Made by a program: the position numbers and the translations under genes
Notes under the pieces: generated by a model
Database searches by the model: none
What the model saw: the letters and a program-made list of their open reading frames with translations, nothing else
Told to the model about the DNA's origin: nothing
Source of the DNA: Lentimicrobium sp.
GTDB taxonomy: Bacteria; Bacteroidota; Bacteroidia; Bacteroidales; Lentimicrobiaceae
NCBI GenBank assembly: GCA_013336205.1
Contig: JAAXUD010000001.1
Coordinates: forward strand, 1 to 22,805
Length of the DNA: 22,805 bases
Direction of reading: 5' to 3'
Shown: positions 8,001 to 14,718 of the stretch, piece by piece
Layout: each line of letters begins with the position of its first letter
Numbering within the stretch: position 1 is the first letter of the stretch

Positions 8001-8183
8001 TGCGTATTTACCATTCATGTCGGTAGTTAAACCAACAGTGGTTCCTTTAACAAGCACGGTAGCTCCGGGAATGCCTTTGCTATCCTCAGAACTGGTAACC
8101 GTACCCGTTACGGTGGTTTGTGCCAGCACTACCTGCACTCCGGCGAAAATCAGAAGTGCAAGCGTTATTGCAAATTTTCTCAT
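5022..8183 (-). CDS. SusC/RagA-family TonB-dependent outer-membrane transporter (pair 1)
   Basis: This 1053-residue protein is an outer-membrane beta-barrel that imports nutrients captured by its SusD partner, powered by TonB-ExbBD. A signal peptide ends at about residue 21 (VLA/QTT). Residues about 24-97 form a carboxypeptidase-D regulatory-like domain (GIPGATVLVKGT, FVGMKTREV). The TonB-box region is DIEGVVVTAIGISRE, at about 101-115. The plug follows with the SusC signature around RGNSTFTSNNQPLIVVDGVP (168-187). The rest is a barrel ending in a terminal aromatic, GIKVGF. Length is normal. The N-terminal 120 residues are very close to those of the second SusC in the window, while the rest has diverged. 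It is the first gene of the susC1-susD1 operon. No anti-sigma or sigma factor gene is adjacent. Confidence 0.95.
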   Translation of the reverse strand: MRKFAITLALLIFAGVQVVLAQTTVTGTVTSSEDSKGIPGATVLVKGTTVGLTTDMNGKYAIKVPSNGKVLQFSFVGMKTREVTIGSQTTIDVVLDPDVMDIEGVVVTAIGISRETKALGYAVESVTGDELTRSGETNVVQGLASKAAGVQVIGSGGTPGASSKILIRGNSTFTSNNQPLIVVDGVPIDNSTNATNAGDNPFNIGLEGVNNSNRALDINPDDIESVTILKGPAAAALYGVRAGNGAIIYTTKRGKASQGIRVTYGFNMDFSSISKLPEQQSIYAQGNGGGAVDAEGNPVPEGTFATADPGPDFVWNNDDDISGGTANSWGPTIASLGLTPVNNAENFFQNATTLTHNLQIAGGDDITSFRLSLSHLNNEGIIPNTELNKTTVRLTADHKLSSKIKVGGTANYSNTNGIKAQNGSNLSGIMLSLMRAPQSFDMNPGGGDNYMYPNGVDRRFISIYDNTYYTAYKNPFTDDVNRFMGNFYIDYQPFTWLSATYRLGTDFYSDQRKQIFAIGSMQPAEPTGQITENIQRFREMYSDLVITATHEFSSDFKGSLSLGNNLNERNFQDLYARGTSLSIPNFYNLSNAAVLYASEVTTKERTAALFFDLNLDYKNMIYFSATGRNEWASTFGPNQNNFFYPSTSLSFVFTELIPENNILSFGKARLSWAQVGINPSPYSSRTYFASPIFTDGFTNGLSFPYLGKGGFGYSATLGNADLKPERKTGTELGLDLRFFTGRLTVDFTYYNEESDQILVNRPIAPSSGFQQIVANSGRMVNKGIELVVSGDPIKTKDFKWNIAVNFTKNTNEVLELAPGVDEVNIESAFTSIGSYAIVGDAYGALYGTKWLRNDNGDLIIGANGRPSIAPERGNIGNPFPDWTMGITNGFNYKGINLSFLIDIREGGMIWNGTLARMHRIGKTEESGNRDQTYIIPGVKADGTPNDIPISANSYFSNYVGDGGSAAVEQAVFDGSWVRLREVSLSYRLNTKDKMPLLQYVDLTLSGRNLWLSTDYPGVDPETSLTGAGSNLTGFDYFNNPGTKSFIVGIKVGF

Positions 8184-8352
8184 AGTGTGTGTTTTTGATG
8201 AGTAAAGTGTTAAACAATAATTGGTTCAAGTAATATTTGATTGGTGGTTAAAATTAGGTTCAACTTTTTGTTTTGGACCTCCTTTGTTAGTGGCTGGTTG
8301 GTTTTTATAGAAAACAGGTGCAATTTATAATTAAATTCCTTTACTAGTCAAG

Positions 8353-8360
8353 CAAAATTA
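8353..8360 (-). promoter_or_regulatory. Possible susC1 promoter, -7 box TAATTTTG
   Basis: On the minus strand TAATTTTG matches TAnnTTTG. The -33 element is weak. It would give a leader of about 165 bases for susC1. The region is AT-rich, so a chance match is possible. Confidence 0.3.
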
Positions 8361-8601
8361 ATAAAAAATTAACATGATTTAACAATAAAATGGCAACAAG
8401 GTTCCGCAGTAAATTGACTGTAAGCTGCGTTGTTATTGCAATGTGCAGTGAATCAACCAAATAACATTACTTTATAACGCCTTCTAAATAGCAAATTCAA
8501 GCAAAATGAGAATTGTTTCATTAATTTTATTAATAAAAATGGGGTAAAATTGATTATCTGAGCGCAGGGACCAGAAGAGAAGCAGCCTGATTTTAATCGA
8601 T

Positions 8602-8629
8602 GAAAGCACAGACCAGGGTCTGTGCTTTC
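8602..8629. terminator. Perfect 28-bp palindromic hairpin after susD2
   Basis: GAAAGCACAGACC (8602-8614) and GGTCTGTGCTTTC (8617-8629) are perfect inverted repeats. They lie 29 bases after the susD2 stop codon on the minus strand. The position suggests the end of the susC2-susD2 transcript, but no clear T run follows on that strand, so it may be a weak terminator, a processing site or a 3'-end stabiliser. Confidence 0.55.
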
Positions 8630-8658
8630 GAAATTAAATAAACTATCTGAGCTGAGAT

Positions 8659-10086
8659 TCAGAACTTATCCCAGAATAGTTTGGTTGCTACATCATCGCC
8701 ACCAATGGCATCAGAAGCGGAATTATAATTTGCTCCATTCAGCGTTTGCTCAGCAATTGGGTAAGTATAGCGCATCGGAACATCTGAGTAAGCATCAGGA
8801 GGAGCAACGAGTAGAGGGAAATCGAATCTTCTCCATTCAGTCCAGGCTTCAAAACCGCGGTTGTAAAGCGCCAGCCATTTCTGGGTGCCGATTATCTCTT
8901 TGTAATTACCTTCAGCAGTTGAATAGGCGACCAAAGGATTTGACAGATAGTCAGCAACTTCAGCTTCTGTTCCACCCCAGTAAGTAATCGAAGCTTCTAT
9001 TGCATTGTTGTAGTGATCCTGTGCTGTTCCGCCCACTGCAAACCCCCGCTCAACGGCTTCAGCAAGTAAAAATTCTACTTCTGAATAGTCGAAGATGGTG
9101 CCTTCGAAGATAGGCTCCTGAATCCTGTCGGCGATGTGGGAATAGGCTGTGAAGTCATTCTCCATCCCATATTCCCCTCCCACATAAGTGCCCTCATATT
9201 CTGTGAAATAGAACGGTCTGCGTGGATCATCCAGATTGTTCATGACATCGATTATCCGGCTGGTTGGTACGAAATCATTCCTTCCACTGGCAACTAGATC
9301 TGAATAAAGTGGGTTTGTGTTTGGTGAAGCACCGCTATATACCAAAGCGGCATTGTCATGATTTGAAGTAAACACATGCGGTGCAGCTTCAATAACTGCT
9401 GCTTCAGCTGTTGCTTCATCCACATCGGCCAGTAGCATGCCCATTCTGAGTTTCATGGAGTTTGCGAATTTTATCCATGCGGCAACATCGCCCTGGTAAA
9501 GGTTGTCGGCAATACCAAAACTGCCTTCACCCGGATCAAGTTGATCAATGGCGGCATTCAACCTGTTAAGCAGATCCTTATATACTGTCAGACCATCATC
9601 GTATGCCGGTAAAAGAATGTCAACATTGAGTGCTTCAGAATAGGGAATATTACCAAAGGTTTCAACCAGGACGCTGTAGGTGTAGATTTTCATTATCTCT
9701 ACAATGGCAAGTTTATTCTGTTTAACCACGGGACTTTCCGTTACCGGATACACAGTGGTTGCGATAATTTTACCTGACTCATCGAGGTCCTTAAGGACAT
9801 CCCTGTAAAGCACACTCCAGTGGTTATCCGGGATTGTACGCGTAACCAGGTCATAATTGCTTTCGTCGGTATAGGTAGTCTCGGTCCAATATTGAGCAAA
9901 TAGTCTGAAAACATTGAAGTTAACATTTGTATTCACCATTTGATCGAGGAGGCTTTTCTGAGCGCCGGTGAACAAGGATTCACCGGAGACATTTGCCGGG
10001 TCTTTTGTATTCTCGTTCAGGTCTTCCAGTTTTCCACAAGAGGAAAAAATCATGAAGATGGTAAGGATTGTTATTATTTTTTTCAT
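8659..10086 (-). CDS. SusD/RagB-family outer-membrane lipoprotein (pair 2)
   Basis: This 475-residue protein is the second SusD-type surface lipoprotein of the window. The signal peptide ends in lipobox MIFSSC with lipidated Cys17. The mature part has the SusD-like_2 features: NENTKDPANVSGESLF near the N-terminus, a helical region with VETFGNIPYSEALN, the AAWIKFANSMKLRMGMLLAD stretch, and FEAWTEWRRFDFP near the C-terminus. Length is normal. It is 12 bases downstream of susC2, so the two genes are certainly co-transcribed. It is only distantly similar to the first SusD, so the two pairs probably bind different ligands. The ligand itself cannot be read from the sequence. Confidence 0.9.
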   Translation of the reverse strand: MKKIITILTIFMIFSSCGKLEDLNENTKDPANVSGESLFTGAQKSLLDQMVNTNVNFNVFRLFAQYWTETTYTDESNYDLVTRTIPDNHWSVLYRDVLKDLDESGKIIATTVYPVTESPVVKQNKLAIVEIMKIYTYSVLVETFGNIPYSEALNVDILLPAYDDGLTVYKDLLNRLNAAIDQLDPGEGSFGIADNLYQGDVAAWIKFANSMKLRMGMLLADVDEATAEAAVIEAAPHVFTSNHDNAALVYSGASPNTNPLYSDLVASGRNDFVPTSRIIDVMNNLDDPRRPFYFTEYEGTYVGGEYGMENDFTAYSHIADRIQEPIFEGTIFDYSEVEFLLAEAVERGFAVGGTAQDHYNNAIEASITYWGGTEAEVADYLSNPLVAYSTAEGNYKEIIGTQKWLALYNRGFEAWTEWRRFDFPLLVAPPDAYSDVPMRYTYPIAEQTLNGANYNSASDAIGGDDVATKLFWDKF

Positions 10087-10098
10087 CGCTCTACAGTT

Positions 10099-13000
10099 TT
10101 AGAAGTTAAGTTTAATGTCGAAACCAAAATCACGGGTTGAAGGCAGGGAACCGGTAGAAAAGCCCTGAAGGTTACCTGCACCCAGACCAGATTCAGGATC
10201 AGCATATGGAAGGTTTTTGTGGATTATCCATAGGTTTGAACCGATAGCGCTGAAAGTAATTCCCCTGATGAAAGTTTTTTCAAGTAGCTTTTCCGGAAGG
10301 GTATAGGAAATTGAAACTTCCCTGAGTTTTACATAGCTGGCATCGTAGACAAATGCGATGTCGGGCAATCCCCTTCTATATCCGAATGCTCCATACCTGT
10401 CGGCACGGATTCGGGTTTCATTGGGAGTAACACCACCTTCTTCATCAACATTCACCCCTTCGTTTATAAATCCGCCACTGGTGGGTGCATATCCCGACTC
10501 AAATCCGACATCTGGATCATTGTAGGCAAGCGGATCTCTGACCGGGTTGCCCAGATCATTGGTAAAGGATGTCTCTTTATACATACCTGTAGCCAGGCCG
10601 TAATACATATCAAGAGAGAATATGCTACCACCCTGCTGGATATCGATCAGAAAACTGAAAGCCCAGTTCTTGTAGGTTATAGTATTCGTTATACCTGCTA
10701 TCCAATCAGGATTTATATCCCCGATAATATTATCGGATGTTGAAGTTTTGATGTATTCGCCACTTTCGGCGTCAACAATACGCTGTCCGTCAGCAAAGGT
10801 GTAATCGGTGCCAAAGAGCACTCCATAAGGATCGCCGACTTTGGCATTTAAGGTAATTCCACCCTGGAAGCTACCGAGCTGCAGGTTGTCGACACCTTCA
10901 ACCAAAGAAATAACCTCATTCCTGTTTCTTGACCAGTTAACAGCAATGTTCCATCTCAGATCTGAAGTTTTTACCGGAGTACCCATGATGGTAAGCTCAA
11001 TACCTTTGTTTTGAATTTCTCCGGCATTGATGATCTTGTCGTTTATACCGACAGCGGTAGAAACGGTAAGGGGTAAAATCTGATCGGTCGTATTTGTTTT
11101 GTATATTGCGACATCAAATCCAAGCCTCTTTTGAAGGAAGTACATTTCAAGTCCGGCTTCCAGACTGCTTGTTTTCTCAGGCTTCAGATCTGAATTTTTG
11201 AAGACACCATCTACCGAGGTCATCGGACTGTTAAGTGGTGTGTAAACATTGTACCTGTTGATCAACTGGTCAAAACCAGCCCCATTACTTACAGCAGCAT
11301 AATTCAACCTGACTTTTCCGAAAGAGAGCCAGTCCTGTTTAAGAACCTCGGAAAAGATAAAACTTGTTGCTACTGAAGGATAAGTGTAGCTGCTGTTTTC
11401 CGGCGGAAGCGTTGATGAATGGTCGTTTCTTAAAGTAAGATCAAGGTAGATCATGCTTTTATAGCCAAAAGATGCACTACCATAAATACCATCAACTCCT
11501 ATCCGTGAAGCCAGTTCTTTAGGATAAGGGAGTGGACCTACGCTGTTCTGAAGTGAATATATCCTGGGAACCCCAAGCCCACCATTGGTGGCTGAAATAA
11601 TTCTGTCATAATTGGTTCTTCTGATGTTGGTTCCCAAAACTCCTCTGAAACTCAGGTCTTTTGAAAAGTCTTTTTTGAAATTCAGCATCAGGTCAAAGTT
11701 ATACTCGGAAGAGGTGATATCGCGCCTGAGATAGCCAGAGCCCTGGTCGCTTCTGGTGAAACTTCCGTCAGAAGCACTACCGGTGCCTATACCGAATTCA
11801 GTAGGGATTGAGCCAACGGCTCTGCGTTCTTCCTGCAACTCATTGTATGAATCGACGGATACCCGGCCGAAAACATCGACCCAGTCGGCTATTTTATAAT
11901 TGACGGATGCATGACCGAGGATGCGATTTCTGCTGTCAGTCTCGTAGTTTTCATACCTGAGCCAGTAAGGATTATCCCAGAAAATAGGAACGGCATCGGT
12001 TGGGTCGGCCCAGTTCCATGTTATATTTCTCTTGGTTGCATTATAGGCATCTTCCATGTCTTTGAGGTCAACATTGGTTTGCCACCATTGCCTGAATGAA
12101 CCCATCTGATTATCGTTATAACCTGTTGAGTTCCTTCCCAGACCTTTCTGCTGCATATAGTTAGCTGATCCGGAAACAGTAAGCCTTTCATTTACTTCCC
12201 AGGTTGACCCGAAGTTCAGGTTGTTTTTCTTTAACTCACTGTTTGGAAGCAGTCCATTCTGTTTGTAGTTCGTATATGAGAACCTGTATGCCCCATTCTC
12301 AACATTATTTGTTATGGCAACTGTATTTGTAAAAGTAGTTGGGTTTTCGAAAAAGGTAATGGGGCCGTTTTCTGCCGCAACCCAGGGTGTAGGTGTCAGG
12401 TAATTCGGCGATTCAGGGTCCACAGCATCCCACTGGTAAACCATCAGGCTGGGGTCAAAGGGAGCTCCGTAAGAAGCATCTTCGGAGGTAACCACCCACT
12501 GTTCTTCAATACCATCGTCATTCAGATCTCTCATATACCAGAATCCGTCAGGACCATCGTAATACTGGCCATAGCCCCCGCCATATTCCTGCTGGAATTC
12601 GGGGAATGTGCTCTTATCTACACTGCCGATGGTAAATCCGGAATTTATAGAAATTCCGATTCCTTTTTTAGTTCCGATGCCGGGAGTCCCCTTTTTGGTT
12701 GTTATCATTACAACCCCATTGGCAGCCCGTGATCCATAAAGTGCACTGGCGGCAGCACCCTTTAATACATTGATTGATTCAATGTCGTCGGGATTAATAT
12801 CCGATGCCGGATTGCCAAAGTCATACCCGACTCCGGCTTCTTTCTGGTCGCTGGAGTTTGAAATGTCATTATTTACAGGAACACCATCTATTACAAAGAG
12901 AACCTGGTTGTTGCCGGTCAGGGATTTATTTCCACGCACCACAATATTGGTTGATCCCCCCATGTTGGTGTTCTTTTTAATCTGAACACCGGTTACTTTA

Positions 13001-13431
13001 CCTGACATTGAGTTGATGAAATTTCCGGATTTGACGGTTGAAACGTCACTGCCTTTTACTTCCTGAGTTGCATACCCAAGTGATTTTTTCTCTCTTGATA
13101 TCCCCAGCGCAGTAACAACTACCCCTTCTATATCCATAATTTCCGGTTCCAGAACAACATTGATTATAGTTTGGTTGCCGATAAGAACTTCCCTGGTTTT
13201 CATTCCCACAAATGAAAATACCAGGGCTTGGGCGCCAGAAGGAATTCTGAGTGAGTACAAGCCTTCCAGGTCAGTGGTTACGCCTGTTTTTGTGTCCTTT
13301 ACTATTACGGTAGCTCCGGGAATCCCTTTGCCGTCTTCCGAGCTGCTAACTTTTCCGGTAATAGTCTGGGCAACGATGACCTGCACCCCTGCAAAAAGGA
13401 AAAGTGCAAGCAAAAATCCAATTTTTCTCAT
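10099..13431 (-). CDS. SusC/RagA-family TonB-dependent outer-membrane transporter (pair 2)
   Basis: This 1110-residue protein is an outer-membrane TonB-dependent porin paired with the SusD2 lipoprotein. A signal peptide ends at about residue 21 (IVA/QTI). A carboxypeptidase-D regulatory-like domain follows (GKGIPGATVIVKDT, FVGMKTREV, about 23-96). Then come the TonB-box region DIEGVVVTALGISRE (about 100-114), the plug with RGNKSLTGNNQVLFVIDGVP (167-186) and a long barrel ending in FDIKLNF. It is about 57 residues longer than SusC1; the plug or early barrel carries an acidic aromatic-rich loop around YGGGYGQYYDGPDG that SusC1 lacks in this form. The start ATG is preceded by the same ACACACACT seen at susC1. 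The similarity of the first 120 residues and of the leaders suggests descent by duplication. Confidence 0.95.
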   Translation of the reverse strand: MRKIGFLLALFLFAGVQVIVAQTITGKVSSSEDGKGIPGATVIVKDTKTGVTTDLEGLYSLRIPSGAQALVFSFVGMKTREVLIGNQTIINVVLEPEIMDIEGVVVTALGISREKKSLGYATQEVKGSDVSTVKSGNFINSMSGKVTGVQIKKNTNMGGSTNIVVRGNKSLTGNNQVLFVIDGVPVNNDISNSSDQKEAGVGYDFGNPASDINPDDIESINVLKGAAASALYGSRAANGVVMITTKKGTPGIGTKKGIGISINSGFTIGSVDKSTFPEFQQEYGGGYGQYYDGPDGFWYMRDLNDDGIEEQWVVTSEDASYGAPFDPSLMVYQWDAVDPESPNYLTPTPWVAAENGPITFFENPTTFTNTVAITNNVENGAYRFSYTNYKQNGLLPNSELKKNNLNFGSTWEVNERLTVSGSANYMQQKGLGRNSTGYNDNQMGSFRQWWQTNVDLKDMEDAYNATKRNITWNWADPTDAVPIFWDNPYWLRYENYETDSRNRILGHASVNYKIADWVDVFGRVSVDSYNELQEERRAVGSIPTEFGIGTGSASDGSFTRSDQGSGYLRRDITSSEYNFDLMLNFKKDFSKDLSFRGVLGTNIRRTNYDRIISATNGGLGVPRIYSLQNSVGPLPYPKELASRIGVDGIYGSASFGYKSMIYLDLTLRNDHSSTLPPENSSYTYPSVATSFIFSEVLKQDWLSFGKVRLNYAAVSNGAGFDQLINRYNVYTPLNSPMTSVDGVFKNSDLKPEKTSSLEAGLEMYFLQKRLGFDVAIYKTNTTDQILPLTVSTAVGINDKIINAGEIQNKGIELTIMGTPVKTSDLRWNIAVNWSRNRNEVISLVEGVDNLQLGSFQGGITLNAKVGDPYGVLFGTDYTFADGQRIVDAESGEYIKTSTSDNIIGDINPDWIAGITNTITYKNWAFSFLIDIQQGGSIFSLDMYYGLATGMYKETSFTNDLGNPVRDPLAYNDPDVGFESGYAPTSGGFINEGVNVDEEGGVTPNETRIRADRYGAFGYRRGLPDIAFVYDASYVKLREVSISYTLPEKLLEKTFIRGITFSAIGSNLWIIHKNLPYADPESGLGAGNLQGFSTGSLPSTRDFGFDIKLNF

Positions 13432-13704
13432 AGTGTGTGTGTTTGGTGCTTAATTCTATAATTAGTGAAAATCGGGCAATTGTAAAATTGTAAATACTTA
13501 CTTACCAGAACCTCCTTTCTGCACTGACATGCTATTTATTTATTACTGAATGATTTACTTTATCGTTGATGTAACCAGATTAACAGGAATGATTTTATAC
13601 GCTGCAGGTAAATTATTATTTGCAGCTATCCTCATAAGGACAAAATCAAAAAAAATCAATAACAGGCAATAAAATAAATTAAATCCGATAATATCAGATC
13701 AAAA
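13432..13704 (-). other. Leader and upstream region of susC2
   Basis: This AT-rich spacer should contain the susC2 promoter, but I found no exact TAnnTTTG box on the minus strand. It holds AAAGGAGGT (13510-13518, minus strand), about 79 bases before the susC2 ATG, the same nonamer as in the susC1 leader. A short inverted repeat, GCTGCA...TGCAGC, lies near 13601-13626. Nothing coding was seen. Confidence 0.5.
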
Positions 13705-14139
13705 TTATAGAATTGAAACTGTTGCTTCTTTTGTTGCTGTTGCGGAGTAATTGTAGCGTTGGGAAGTAATTTGGAAGTAAAGGGGTTTTTGAACAAGGAT
13801 AAACGCCTGTTGAGCAGGTGTTGTATTCAAGGTTAATGCAGCGGGGCTTATCGCAATTTCAGATGTATCCATAATGCATATAGATTCAAAAGAATCAATT
13901 GTATCATTGGATGAAGCCGCATTGATAAATGTAAAAACAGGGTGACAGGTGGCTATTTTCTTAAAATAGGATGACTTACAGAGGAATCCCGGCTGAGATA
14001 CATCAATTACGCTAGAAGCTATATTTGGATGCTGTCCGCTAACTGGTTGAAAATGAAACTTCCTGAGGGGTATTGTAGCCAAAGTGTCTCGTTTAGATTT
14101 GCTAAAATAACTAATAGCAAGCAGAAATCTATACAGATG
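13705..14139 (-). other. Open frame of uncertain coding status (no ATG)
   Basis: This minus-strand frame is open for 144 codons. The first usual start is TTG at 14082, giving 125 residues; no ATG occurs before residue 71 of that product. Upstream of the TTG the frame stays open back to TAA at 14140-14142, and the extra residues look like a membrane or signal segment (RFLLAISYFSKSKR). I do not recognise the protein: it has several cysteines, no known motif and no repeats. It follows the small membrane-protein gene by about 50 to 105 bases on the same strand. It could be a real gene with a rare start, a decayed gene, or chance. The length of the open frame in AT-rich DNA argues mildly for coding origin. 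Confidence 0.3.
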
Positions 14140-14187
14140 TTAAAAAATTATGCAATTTGTTAATAATTAACAATAGGAACTGCGCAT

Positions 14188-14634
14188 TTATCGCATAATT
14201 CTCAGGTTAATGCCATAGGCCAAAACAAATGAACCGGTGAGTAAAAGATTTGCAAAGGGAAGAATGTAACCTTCAATCATAAGTGAGGGAATAATCAGCA
14301 TTATCAATTGCGCCAATGTATAAACATGGAATCCGGTTTTGCGGAGCTGGAACATGAAAATGGCCCCGGACAGAGAACCCAGGTAAAGCACTCCCATAAT
14401 GATGAAGAACGATGGTCCGGCACTTTTAATCAACTCCAATAATGCAGCAGTATCCCCAAAAGGAGATTCCTTCACTGCCATCGGGATTATATTATAGGCT
14501 ATTGCGACAAAGAAGGAAGACATTGCCGACAATCCGCTGCCAATAAATGTAAGTATGCATAGCAAAGTCAATCCAACTGGTCTTTTTCCGCTGAATTTAC
14601 CGGCAGGGGTTGTGTCTGTTGAAAATTCGTCCAT
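14188..14634 (-). CDS. Small membrane protein with four predicted helices
   Basis: This 148-residue protein is not one I recognise. The first 18 residues are hydrophilic. Four hydrophobic segments follow at about 19-50, 75-97, 101-120 and 123-145, and the chain ends in the basic NLRIMR. The first helix contains GLTLLCILTFIGSG, a pattern common in small uncharacterised Bacteroidota membrane proteins. No catalytic or metal-binding motif is visible. The ATG at 14634 has a purine run, AAGGAG, 13 bases upstream, slightly too far for an efficient ribosome site, and a possible promoter box lies at 14688. It is the gene downstream of the first ammonia-lyase, 84 bases apart, but probably has its own promoter. 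Function unknown. Confidence 0.75.
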   Translation of the reverse strand: MDEFSTDTTPAGKFSGKRPVGLTLLCILTFIGSGLSAMSSFFVAIAYNIIPMAVKESPFGDTAALLELIKSAGPSFFIIMGVLYLGSLSGAIFMFQLRKTGFHVYTLAQLIMLIIPSLMIEGYILPFANLLLTGSFVLAYGINLRIMR

Positions 14635-14687
14635 AATCTTAATTAGGCTCCTTATATTATGCTATCCCGGTATATCCGGATAGGATA

Positions 14688-14695
14688 CAAAGGTA
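14688..14695 (-). promoter_or_regulatory. Possible promoter for the small membrane protein, TACCTTTG
   Basis: On the minus strand TACCTTTG fits TAnnTTTG. It lies between the stop of the ammonia-lyase gene and the membrane-protein start. No clear -33 TTTG is present. A bulged dyad, TATCCCGG/CCGGATA (about 14663-14682), sits between it and the start codon and could bind a regulator or be incidental. Confidence 0.35.
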
Positions 14696-14718
14696 GGATG
14701 ATTTTCCGGATTGCTTTA

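Larger units (their letters stand above)
8184..8658 (-). other. Gene-free region between susD2 and susC1
   Basis: This 475-base AT-rich spacer carries a perfect hairpin close to the susD2 stop and a possible promoter box for susC1 near 8353. It also has AAAGGAGGT on the minus strand (8277-8285), about 94 bases before the susC1 ATG, a nine-base match to the ideal Shine-Dalgarno sequence but too far away to serve that ATG. The same nonamer is found in the susC2 leader. The last bases before the start codon (ACACACACT) are also shared with susC2. No coding frame is convincing. Confidence 0.6.
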
